Shown here in pieces: positions 45,313 through 52,831 of a stretch of 64,000 nucleotides of DNA. Position 1 is the first letter of the stretch. Each line of letters opens with the position of its first letter. The notes below the pieces were generated by a model that saw only the letters and a program-made list of their open reading frames with translations, was not told the DNA's origin and made no database searches. Location of the stretch: contig NZ_JASISQ010000006.1 of the NCBI RefSeq assembly GCF_030063205.1, positions 1 to 64,000 on the forward strand. Reading direction: 5' to 3'. Source of the stretch: Arthrobacter antibioticus. GTDB lineage: Bacteria > Actinomycetota > Actinomycetes > Actinomycetales > Micrococcaceae. Both the position numbers and the translations under genes were made by a program.

Positions 45313-47444
45313 GCGCCCGAGACTTCAACAAGCTTGCAGTGCTGTTCCCAGACGAGGTAGTAACCCACTCCTACGTTCAAGACATTGCCTTGCCGTGCGT
45401 GGACGGTGCGCCAAGCGTAGGAACGTTCGCCCTCATCACCCTAGATAACGGCCTCGATCACCGCCGCCCCAGCACACTTGGGCCGAACACTCTTATTGAA
45501 TTTGGTGTGACATTGGAGGTCCAGCGTGAGCGTGCGGCCAAAGGCGAAATTGCTGGAGTTGGTGTAACCGGCAAACCATTCTTCCTCGCAGCAGGGGCCG
45601 ACCTCTCAGCTGTCAAGGAACTCAAAGATAAAGAAGCCGGTCGATGGATGGCCCAGCTGGGTCATGACGTGTACTCCACGTTGAACGACTTGGGTGTGCC
45701 CAGCTTTGTGTTCATCAACGGTCTAGCTCTGGGCGGTGGGCTTGAAATCGGGCTCAACGCCAACTACCGCACAGTCTCCACCGGAGCTGGCGCCTTGGCA
45801 CTGCCGGAAGCTTTCCTTGGCTTGGTACCTGGCTGGGGCGGGGTCTACCTACTCCCCCGGCTCATCGGACCAGCCAACGCCGTGAAGGTCATGCTTGAAA
45901 ACGCTTTGAGTAACAACCGCACCCTCAGCGGTCCTGCTGCTTTCAAACTCGGCATCGCAGATGCCTTGTTTGAGCCCGCGGATTTCTTAGAACAGTCACT
46001 CAACTGGGCCGCCCGCGTACTAGCCGGGGCCGAAGACGTCAGCCGGCCCAACGCGGTGAGCGAACCGCTGAGCGAGGAAAACAGCGCAGCGTGGGATGCC
46101 GCCGTCGAACATGCAAAAGCTTTTGTGGAAGCCAAGACCTCCAATGCTGCCCCGGCACCGGCGAAGGTCATTGAGTTACTGGAAAAGGGTAAGCATTTCA
46201 CCAAGGAGCAGTCTTTTGCTGCCGAGGATGAAGCGCTGGCGGAGCTTATGGGGACCCCGCAGTTCAAGGACACCGTCTACGCTTTCCTTGACTTGGTGCA
46301 AAAGCGGGCCAAACGTCCGGCAGGTGCTCCGGATCCCAAGCTGGCCCGTGCCATCACGAAGGTGGGTGTTGTTGGTGCAGGACTGATGGCCGGTCAGTTC
46401 GCGCTGCTGTTCGCCCGTCAGCTAAAGGTTCCGGTAGTCATGTCTGATATTGATCAGGCGCGCGTGGACAAGGGTGTGGGGTACGTACATAGTGAGGTGG
46501 ACAAACTCCTCGCCAAGGGCCGGATCAGTCCCGACGCAGCTAACCGTACCAAGGCACTGGTGACGGGTTCAGTGTCCAAGGAAGTGTTCGCCGACGCCGA
46601 TTTTGTTATCGAAGCGGTGTTTGAGGAACTCAACGTTAAGAAACAGGTGTTTGCTGAGGTGGAGGCGATCGTCTCTCCCGAATGTATTCTTGCCACCAAC
46701 ACGTCCTCGTTGTCAGTGACAGCCATGGCTGAGGACCTCAAACACCCGCAGCGGCTTGTTGGTTTCCACTTTTTCAATCCCGTGGCAGTGATGCCATTGC
46801 TGGAGATTGTCCGCGCACCCAAGACGGACGACGCCGTACTGGCCACCGCATTTGCCACGGCCAAGGCGCTGCGTAAGTCTGCTGTGCTGGTCAAGGATGC
46901 ACCCGCCTTTGTGGTGAACCGCGTTCTGCTTCGGCTCATGGCCGAGGTGTCCAAGGCCTTCGATGAGGGTACCGATGCGCACACGGCAGATAATGCACTG
47001 CGTCCCATGGGCCTGCCGATGTCCCCGTTCACCCTCCTGGCAATGGTGGGAATCCCCGTGGCACAGCATGTCACACAGTCCCTGCACGCGGCTTTCGGTG
47101 ACCGTTACCACCTCTCAGCCAACCAGCAGAAGCTCATCGAGGCTGGCAAAAAAGGGCTGTGGGAGAAAGCGGCCGATGGCAGCCTCTCTATTCCTGCTGA
47201 CACCATGGCTCTGCTGAGCTTTGGCAACTCCCCCATCACGGGTGAGGAACTGCTGCGCCGAACTCAGGACGCACTGGCGCAAGAGATTGGCCTCATGCTC
47301 AAGGAAGAAGTTGTGGCCGGAGCCCAAGACATTGACCTCTGCATGATTCTCGGAGCAGGCTGGCCCATGCATCTAGGCGGCATCACGCCCTATCTGGACC
47401 GAGTAGGTGCCTCCCAGCGAGTCAACGGTCAGCTCTTCCACTAA
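45309..47444 (+). CDS. fadB: Fatty-acid oxidation complex alpha subunit (enoyl-CoA hydratase / 3-hydroxyacyl-CoA dehydrogenase)
   Basis: The 711-residue multifunctional protein hydrates enoyl-CoA and oxidises 3-hydroxyacyl-CoA. The N-terminal crotonase domain (about 1-250) has PFFLAAGADLSAVKE, FINGLALGGGLEIGL and ALPEAFLGLVPGWGG, with the catalytic Glu residues. The dehydrogenase part starts with KVGVVGAGLMAGQFALLFA (NAD site), then IEAVFEELNVKK, NTSSLSV, GFHFFNPVAVMPLLEIV and VKDAPAFVVNRVL. It forms the alpha partner of the upstream thiolase; the ATGA overlap implies coupled translation. Confidence 0.96.
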   Translation: MSARDFNKLAVLFPDEVVTHSYVQDIALPCVDGAPSVGTFALITLDNGLDHRRPSTLGPNTLIEFGVTLEVQRERAAKGEIAGVGVTGKPFFLAAGADLSAVKELKDKEAGRWMAQLGHDVYSTLNDLGVPSFVFINGLALGGGLEIGLNANYRTVSTGAGALALPEAFLGLVPGWGGVYLLPRLIGPANAVKVMLENALSNNRTLSGPAAFKLGIADALFEPADFLEQSLNWAARVLAGAEDVSRPNAVSEPLSEENSAAWDAAVEHAKAFVEAKTSNAAPAPAKVIELLEKGKHFTKEQSFAAEDEALAELMGTPQFKDTVYAFLDLVQKRAKRPAGAPDPKLARAITKVGVVGAGLMAGQFALLFARQLKVPVVMSDIDQARVDKGVGYVHSEVDKLLAKGRISPDAANRTKALVTGSVSKEVFADADFVIEAVFEELNVKKQVFAEVEAIVSPECILATNTSSLSVTAMAEDLKHPQRLVGFHFFNPVAVMPLLEIVRAPKTDDAVLATAFATAKALRKSAVLVKDAPAFVVNRVLLRLMAEVSKAFDEGTDAHTADNALRPMGLPMSPFTLLAMVGIPVAQHVTQSLHAAFGDRYHLSANQQKLIEAGKKGLWEKAADGSLSIPADTMALLSFGNSPITGEELLRRTQDALAQEIGLMLKEEVVAGAQDIDLCMILGAGWPMHLGGITPYLDRVGASQRVNGQLFH

Positions 47445-47452
47445 GCGCACTG

Positions 47453-47489
47453 GTGCACTGCAGCCTTGGAACACCAGGCTGCAGTGCAC
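47453..47489 (+). terminator. Terminator after fadB
   Basis: Perfect 13-bp arms GTGCACTGCAGCC and GGCTGCAGTGCAC flank an 11-base loop, 8 bases past the stop. GTTTCGCTTTCC follows. Confidence 0.75.
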
Positions 47490-47528
47490 GTTTCGCTTTC
47501 CTACTGCCACTGCTGAGATAATATTCTC

Positions 47529-47981
47529 ATGAGCATAGATCCTTCACTATCCCGCCGCGCAGCACTTCTCGCGGGCACGGCAGCCTCTGGTACAGCATGC
47601 GCACTTGCTCTGGCAGGGTGTGCTCCGTCCGCCAACAATCTGCGCGACAAGGGGAAAGGCCCAGCTGAAATACCCAGCACTGGAACCCCATATCAAGTTG
47701 GCAAGCTCTCCGAGCTCCCTGTGGGTGGCACAGCAGCAGGCACGGCCAACGACGTTGAGGTCATGCTATTTCGTTCCGATGAAACCACCGTCTTGGCGTA
47801 CACCGACATCTGTACCCATGCAGGCTGCAAGGTGTCCCCTGATGGAGAAAACTTCAAATGTCCGTGCCACGGCACAGTGTTCAACGGCAGCGACGGAACG
47901 GTACAGTCTGGTCCAGCCAAAGAGCCACTGCCGCGCTATGCAGCAGCCATAGACGGTGAGTGGATCACAGTTTCTCTTTAG
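47529..47981 (+). CDS. Tat-exported Rieske 2Fe-2S lipoprotein
   Basis: The 150-residue protein begins with a twin-arginine signal (SRRAALLAGTAA) followed by a lipobox LAGC, so Cys31 would be lipid-modified. The mature part is a Rieske domain with cluster ligands in ICTHAGC and CPCHGTVF (Cys-x-His and Cys-x-x-His), and the length suits a single-domain protein. It is likely an electron carrier on the outer face of the membrane; the partner oxidase or reductase is not in the window. It sits 84 bases after fadB, beyond a terminator. Confidence 0.92.
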   Translation: MSIDPSLSRRAALLAGTAASGTACALALAGCAPSANNLRDKGKGPAEIPSTGTPYQVGKLSELPVGGTAAGTANDVEVMLFRSDETTVLAYTDICTHAGCKVSPDGENFKCPCHGTVFNGSDGTVQSGPAKEPLPRYAAAIDGEWITVSL

Positions 47982-47991
47982 CAGCGTGGCT

Positions 47992-48981
47992 TCAGAAGAG
48001 TGCTACTTTCGAGGTTTTCGGAAAGATCTTATCCAACTCCACGAGATCTTCGGCACTGGGTTTCCAGGACGCCGCCTTAGCGTTCTCACGCACCTGCTCT
48101 GCTTTCGTGGCGCCTGCAATCACGCTGGAAACCGCCGGCTGTGCCGCTAGCCAGCTGAAAGCCACTTGTACTTCAGTCAATCCGCGTTCAGCTGCAAAGG
48201 TGCCAAAATCCTTCAGCTGTTGGAGGTCCGCGCCGGAGAGCATATGTTGGCGGGTGTAGGTGAGCCGACTCCCCTGGGGTGCTTGACCCGAACTGTATTT
48301 ACCTGTGAGCATCCCGTTTGCCAACGGAAAATAGGGGATCACGCCCAGACCGAACGCGTCAGCTGCGGGGAGAACCTCCAGCTCGGCTCGGCGGTCCATC
48401 AGGTTGTAGTGGTTTTGGCTGGCCGTGAAACGGTTCCCACCGGATATCCTGGCCGTGAATTCTGCCTCTGCAATCTGCCATCCGGCCATATTTGAATGCC
48501 CCAGGTACAGGACTTTGCCTGCCTGCACCAGATCATCCAAGGCCGCCAGAGTCTCATCGATGGGCGTGTACGTATCCGGGGAATGGTAATAGTAGAGGTC
48601 AATGTAGTCGGTATTCAACCGTCGCAAAGATGCCTCGAGCGCCTGTTTAATATATTTTCTGGAGCCGCGACGGTCCCAATCCACACCGTTGGCATTACCG
48701 GCAGGCAGACCAAACTTGGTGGCGAGCACAATATTTTCCCGCTCACTACCCAAAGATTTGGCTAGGATGCTCTCGCTTTGTCCGGGATGCGATCCGTAAA
48801 TATCAGCAACATCAAATAATGTGATCCCTTCCTCCAACGCTGCATGGACGACGGCGTCACTGCCCTCCTGCGTTTCCGTCACCGACCCCGCCCGGCCCAA
48901 GTTATTACAGCCTAGGCCTACGGTGGAGACTGTTAATCCGGAACGGCCCAACTGGCGGTATTCAATGTGGTTCTGCGTCAT
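47992..48981 (-). CDS. Aldo/keto reductase
   Basis: The 329-residue NADPH-dependent barrel enzyme has the tetrad: Asp and Tyr in FDVADIYGSHPGQSE, Lys in VLATKFG and His in DLYYYHSPD. Cofactor-binding elements are YLGHSNMAGWQI and VSSVIAGATKAEQVREN. The subclass resembles YghZ/general stress protein 69 reductases of aldehydes. The substrate cannot be told. It is convergent with the Rieske gene and 160 bases from the next minus-strand gene. Confidence 0.92.
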   Translation of the reverse strand: MTQNHIEYRQLGRSGLTVSTVGLGCNNLGRAGSVTETQEGSDAVVHAALEEGITLFDVADIYGSHPGQSESILAKSLGSERENIVLATKFGLPAGNANGVDWDRRGSRKYIKQALEASLRRLNTDYIDLYYYHSPDTYTPIDETLAALDDLVQAGKVLYLGHSNMAGWQIAEAEFTARISGGNRFTASQNHYNLMDRRAELEVLPAADAFGLGVIPYFPLANGMLTGKYSSGQAPQGSRLTYTRQHMLSGADLQQLKDFGTFAAERGLTEVQVAFSWLAAQPAVSSVIAGATKAEQVRENAKAASWKPSAEDLVELDKIFPKTSKVALF

Positions 48982-49039
48982 ACTTCAACAATAGCCAATG
49001 CCACAGCTCTGCCCCACCAGCCCGCCCTTAGCTCGATGA

Positions 49040-49131
49040 CGCTCGCTCACCGTTTAGTGAGCGAGCGCCGGAAGAAAGGGGACGTGAAGTGAGCGAGCGC
49101 CGGAAGAAAGGGGACGTGAAGTGAGCGAGCG
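49040..49131. repeat. Palindrome plus 32-bp tandem repeat (about 2.4 copies)
   Basis: Units start at 49056, 49088 and 49120 (the third is only 12 bases). Each contains GTGAGCGAGCG and GGAAGAAAGGGGACGTGA. A perfect inverted repeat, CGCTCGCTCAC (49040-49050) against GTGAGCGAGCG (49057-49067), overlaps the first unit. It lies between the 49143 gene and the aldo/keto reductase, both on minus. Confidence 0.85.
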
Positions 49132-49142
49132 TTGATCGGGGG

Positions 49143-49853
49143 CTAGAGGCTGAATGCTGTCCCACCCGTGGCGCTGTGTTTGGCCCGTAGAGCGCTGGGA
49201 TCATCAATAGGGCCTGTTGCCACCGTTAACTTCGTGAAGTCAAGCTTTTCCTCACGGATGCACACTTTGATGTTGGCAACCGCTCGGGCAGCATCGGGGG
49301 CCGCTATGTAGATATTTAGCTTACCGAGCCCGTGCCCTGCAGCAGTAAATTCCATTTTTTCCAGCACACCACTGCCACGCCAGGCCAAGTGCGGAGTCAA
49401 GGTGTCCTTAACTCGCTTAGCCAAATGTTTATCGCGATCAGAGACACGATCGCTCTTCAAAGCGAACTGGGCTACCACGAGCGTTTGTTCCTCACGGCTA
49501 AGCAGTGCGTAGCCGTCCTCTTCACATTGTGCAGCAAATGCGGCGAGCATAGCCTCGGCTTCCTCCACCGACTTCACGAGAACATCCTTGGACGTACTGA
49601 TGTGCCCCACAGTGCCGTGGTTAACCACAAAAAACACTTCGGATACTTCAGCTGCATCGTTAGCAATCTCGCCGTCATCGTTTCCTCCGGCATCAACCCA
49701 GGCTTCACGGAAAACAAGTACACCGGCGTCGTCCTTCTTGTACATGCGCACAATGTTCGGATCTAGCCCGGCCAATACGGTTTGATTGCCCTGCTCTGTC
49801 ATGCTTGGCTCTGTCATGCTTTGTTCTGTCATGCTTTGTTCTGTGCCATTCAT
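49143..49853 (-). CDS. Unknown protein with N-terminal pentapeptide repeat
   Basis: I do not recognise this 236-residue soluble protein. It opens with four near-identical pentapeptides (GTEQS, MTEQS, MTEPS, MTEQG), encoded by tandem 15-bp units, and each unit from the second onward begins with an ATG. The body is mixed alpha/beta: VLVFREAWVD, EVFFVVNHGTVGH, VEEAEAMLAAFAAQCEEDGYALLS, KLNIYIAAPDAARAVANIKVCI. Its start overlaps the DUF402 gene stop (ATGA), with GGAAGGA 8 bases upstream, so the two are probably co-translated after dxs. No function can be assigned. Confidence 0.75.
   Translation of the reverse strand: MNGTEQSMTEQSMTEPSMTEQGNQTVLAGLDPNIVRMYKKDDAGVLVFREAWVDAGGNDDGEIANDAAEVSEVFFVVNHGTVGHISTSKDVLVKSVEEAEAMLAAFAAQCEEDGYALLSREEQTLVVAQFALKSDRVSDRDKHLAKRVKDTLTPHLAWRGSGVLEKMEFTAAGHGLGKLNIYIAAPDAARAVANIKVCIREEKLDFTKLTVATGPIDDPSALRAKHSATGGTAFSL
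49788..49844 (-). repeat. Tandem 15-bp units at the 5' end of the 49143 gene
   Basis: Three full 15-bp units (49818-49832, 49803-49817, 49788-49802) and a partial first one (49833-49844) encode MTEQS-like pentapeptides. The units differ at only a few positions. Confidence 0.85.
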
Positions 49854-50434
49854 GGCGATGTCCTTCCTACGGCGAACCAGGCCGCAGCGCGGCCGTCGAA
49901 TGGTGCGTTTCCAGCCGCTACAGCCGTGCGTAACGCAGAACAAGCTGTCTCTACGCGTAGACACAGCTCCTCTGGATACGCCAGGGTCACGCGATGATCG
50001 GCAAATTCATCTTGATCGTCAATATAAAGTCCGCGGTCCCTGGTTCGGATGACGTCAAGATCCATATCGATCATGTGGAATTCTACAACACCGTCCCGGA
50101 TGCGATGCCACCCCATTTCCACTGCCAAATCTATGTAGAGTTCCACTCCGGCAGGGTGGGAATCATCAAAAAAGGTGGCAACCCAGTCACCAGTGTGCGG
50201 TATCAGTAAAATGGCATCCGACTCGGTATAAAGCGCCGCTCCTGGCCTGGAAATGAACTCACCAGTTCCTTGAAAAACCCAGTGCCCGTGCTCGTCGGAG
50301 CCCAAATGACGCCCTGGCACGACCCAGTGGGCGGAACCGTCGTATTTCCGGTTCCTGGCAACAATAATGTCTCCCGGGACCGGCATATCTCGTGATTGGG
50401 CCACGAGCCCAGGGAGAGTTTCACTCACAAACAT
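49850..50434 (-). CDS. DUF402 family protein (FomD/Ntdp-like)
   Basis: The 194-residue protein matches DUF402, a beta-barrel family including nucleoside tri- and diphosphate phosphatases and FomD. Visible features are HWVVPGRHLGSDEHGHWVFQGTG, DWVATFFDDSHPAGVELYIDL, then VEFHMIDMDLDVIRTRDRGLYIDDQDEF, where clustered Asp and Glu residues are the family's metal ligands. Nucleotide hydrolysis is a family-based guess. ATG at 50434 overlaps the dxs stop; a GTG at 50437 would make a GTGA overlap instead. Confidence 0.85.
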   Translation of the reverse strand: MFVSETLPGLVAQSRDMPVPGDIIVARNRKYDGSAHWVVPGRHLGSDEHGHWVFQGTGEFISRPGAALYTESDAILLIPHTGDWVATFFDDSHPAGVELYIDLAVEMGWHRIRDGVVEFHMIDMDLDVIRTRDRGLYIDDQDEFADHRVTLAYPEELCLRVETACSALRTAVAAGNAPFDGRAAAWFAVGRTSP

Positions 50435-52425
50435 CACAGAACAGGCATCTGCCCCGTGCGCGGAGCCGGCTGCCCTGGCAGCGAACGGGCAAAGGGAACC
50501 TTCGTTCCCAGGACCTGATCAACTACATCCTGAGCCACACGCTGAGCTGTCAAACCAACCCGCTCCAGTACCTGGGCGCGAGAGCCATGGTCCAGGAATT
50601 CCACCGGCAGTCCAACCTCATTCAGCGCCGTATCAATGCCAGCGGCACGAAGTTCTTGGCGGATACGTGAGCCAACCCCACCTACACGCACGCCATCTTC
50701 AACCACAATGACAATCCGGTGCTGGGATGCCAAGGCCACGATTGAATGCGGTACCGGCAACACCCACCGAGGGTCAACAACAGTGGAGGTGATGCCTTGA
50801 TCGCCGATGCGTTGAGCCACTTCAAGGCAGAGCTCACTCATGGCACCCACGCTGACAATAAGCACGTCCATTTGCGGGTCCGTACCTGCACTTGGCATGT
50901 CATGGTGCGTTCGTTTCAGGACGTCTACACCGTCGCGGAGCCGTTCGAGAGCTACAACCTCCGGGCCCACTTTGCCTTTGGAATAGCGCACAACCGTTGG
51001 GGCATCAGAGATTACGACTGCTTCACGCAGTTCCTCGCGTAGCCGCTCAGCATCGCGTGGGGCTGCAAGGTGCAGGCCGGGAACAATTTGAAGCATTGAA
51101 AGATCCCACATACCGTGGTGGCTTGCACCGTCAGGACCAGTCACACCTGCCCGGTCCAAAACGATAGTGACCCCTGCTTTATGCAGGGCCACATCCATCA
51201 AGAGCTGATCGAAGGCCCGGTTGAGGAAGGTCGCGTAAATGGCGATTACAGGATGCAGACCACCGAAGGCCATACCTGCGGCCATCGTCAGCGCATGTTG
51301 TTCGGCTATGCCTACGTCAATGACACGGTCCGGAAACTGTTCAGCAAATTTGGCTAGCCCCACGGGAAGAAGCATGGCACCGGTGACTGCCACGATGTCA
51401 GATCTCTCCTGAGCAATTTTGGCGATCTCATCCCCAAACACTGCTGTCCAGGACTCACCGCTGGGCGCTTCAACAGATGCGCCGGTCTCGGGATTAATAA
51501 CTCCCACGGCATGAAACTGGTCATTGATGTCCGCGCGGGCGGGCGCGTAGCCCCGTCCTTTTTCAGTGAAAGCATGGACAATCACAGGACCGCCATAGTT
51601 CTTCGCAGCCGTCAGAGCAGCTTCCATGGCCTTCTCATCGTGACCGTCAACAGGGCCAACATATTTCATTCCAAGATCATCGAAAAGACCCTGCGGGGCC
51701 CACCAGTCTTTGACACCTTCTTTGGCTGCATGCAAGCTCTTGTACACTAACCGGCCTGCGGCATTGCCGTCCTGCAGTCGTTTTTTTCCCCACGACATGG
51801 AGGCTTCATATTTTTTGTGGGTCCGCACATGATCGATCGCTGGACGCAGCGAAGCCAAATAGTCGGCTACTCCGCCCACAGTGGGTGCGTAGGAGCGACC
51901 GTTGTCGTTGACAACAATAATCAGCTTGCGATTCTTATCGGCAGCTATGTTGTTGATTGCTTCCCAGGTCATACCACCGGTTAGAGCGCCGTCACCAATA
52001 ACAGCCACTACATAGCGGTCGTTTTCACCGTTAAGCTGACGGGCCCGGGCTATGCCGTCGGCCCACGAAAGGGAGGAAGATGCGTGCGAGCTTTCAACAA
52101 TGTCATGCTCAGATTCAGCTCGATCTGGGTAGCCGGAGAGGCCACCTTGCTGACGCAGAGTGGAAAAATCTTGGCGGCCGGTGACAAGTTTATGCACATA
52201 GGACTGGTGGCCGGTGTCAAAAACGATGCTGTCACGGGGCGAGTCGAAAACTCTATGGATCGCCAATGTGAGCTCCACAACACCCAGATTTGGTCCTAGA
52301 TGTCCCCCTGTTTGGGACACGTTCTCGATCAGGAAGTCTCGGACTTCCTGGGCAAGGGTTTCCATCTGGGTTTCACTGAGCTTACTCAGGTCACGCGGAT
52401 GCTTAATGGTTTCTAAAAGTCCCAA
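50434..52425 (-). CDS. dxs: 1-deoxy-D-xylulose-5-phosphate synthase
   Basis: Dxs condenses pyruvate and glyceraldehyde 3-phosphate, the first step of the MEP isoprenoid pathway, using thiamine diphosphate. The 663-residue protein has [25 protein letters not shown], the ThDP motif [25 protein letters not shown], the pyrimidine domain with [23 protein letters not shown], and [19 protein letters not shown] chose TTG at 52425 because AAGGAGG sits 6 bases upstream and LGLLETI is the family start; the upstream 9 residues lack support. Two small genes follow in overlap. Confidence 0.97.
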   Translation of the reverse strand: MGLLETIKHPRDLSKLSETQMETLAQEVRDFLIENVSQTGGHLGPNLGVVELTLAIHRVFDSPRDSIVFDTGHQSYVHKLVTGRQDFSTLRQQGGLSGYPDRAESEHDIVESSHASSSLSWADGIARARQLNGENDRYVVAVIGDGALTGGMTWEAINNIAADKNRKLIIVVNDNGRSYAPTVGGVADYLASLRPAIDHVRTHKKYEASMSWGKKRLQDGNAAGRLVYKSLHAAKEGVKDWWAPQGLFDDLGMKYVGPVDGHDEKAMEAALTAAKNYGGPVIVHAFTEKGRGYAPARADINDQFHAVGVINPETGASVEAPSGESWTAVFGDEIAKIAQERSDIVAVTGAMLLPVGLAKFAEQFPDRVIDVGIAEQHALTMAAGMAFGGLHPVIAIYATFLNRAFDQLLMDVALHKAGVTIVLDRAGVTGPDGASHHGMWDLSMLQIVPGLHLAAPRDAERLREELREAVVISDAPTVVRYSKGKVGPEVVALERLRDGVDVLKRTHHDMPSAGTDPQMDVLIVSVGAMSELCLEVAQRIGDQGITSTVVDPRWVLPVPHSIVALASQHRIVIVVEDGVRVGGVGSRIRQELRAAGIDTALNEVGLPVEFLDHGSRAQVLERVGLTAQRVAQDVVDQVLGTKVPFARSLPGQPAPRTGQMPVL

Positions 52426-52586
52426 CTGGTACCTCCTTGGGTCCACGTTCAACGTCTAAGGATATCGCGTCCCGTGTGCAGACGCGCGCAGACCGAGCAT
52501 TTTTGCCGGACTTTATTGACGCTATTTCGGCTCTTAGGTCCCGAACGTGGTCCGAAACAGCGCAAACCGGGCCAGAAGGCACATTA

Positions 52587-52634
52587 AAGCTGTAAGGCGA
52601 GCACCCGGTTTTTCGAGTGCTCGCCTTACGGCTT
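52587..52634 (-). terminator. Terminator after acnA
   Basis: Perfect 13-bp arms GTAAGGCGAGCAC (52592-52604) and GTGCTCGCCTTAC (52617-52629) extend outward with AAAGC/GCTTT. It lies about 200 bases beyond the acnA stop, past the duplicated 57-bp sequence. Confidence 0.7.
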
Positions 52635-52670
52635 TATCACCAATCCCTGCCCCGAAGAGAGGGCTTGACG

Positions 52671-52822
52671 GCCCACAAGCCCGCGGGCCCCGAGTTCAAG
52701 ACGCGCCAGCGGCTTGGACTGGGGAGGACCTTGACGGCCCCCAACGCCGCTCTTAGAACAGCTGGGCCCACAAGCCCGCGGGCCCCGAGTTCAAGACGCG
52801 CCAGCGGCTTGGACTGGGGAGG
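52671..52822. repeat. 57-bp perfect direct repeat, two copies
   Basis: Copy 1 is 52671-52727 and copy 2 is 52766-52822, identical across 57 bases, starting GCCCACAAGCCCGCGGGCCC and ending GGACTGGGGAGG. A shorter motif CTTGACGGCCC also occurs twice. Copy 2 ends 9 bases before the acnA stop codon on the other strand. Confidence 0.9.
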
Positions 52823-52831
52823 GCTTGGGGA

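Larger units (their letters stand above)
52426..52831. other. Intergenic region between acnA and dxs
   Basis: This 406-base gap has no credible gene. It holds a strong terminator-like hairpin (52587-52634) and two perfect copies of a 57-bp sequence (52671-52727 and 52766-52822). The promoter of dxs presumably lies in 52430-52580 but no clear -35/-10 pair stands out. Confidence 0.55.

Noticed and set aside
49040-49131. Possible small CRISPR array
   Set aside because: Units of 32 bp abut each other with no spacers, only about 2.4 copies exist, and no cas genes are in the window.
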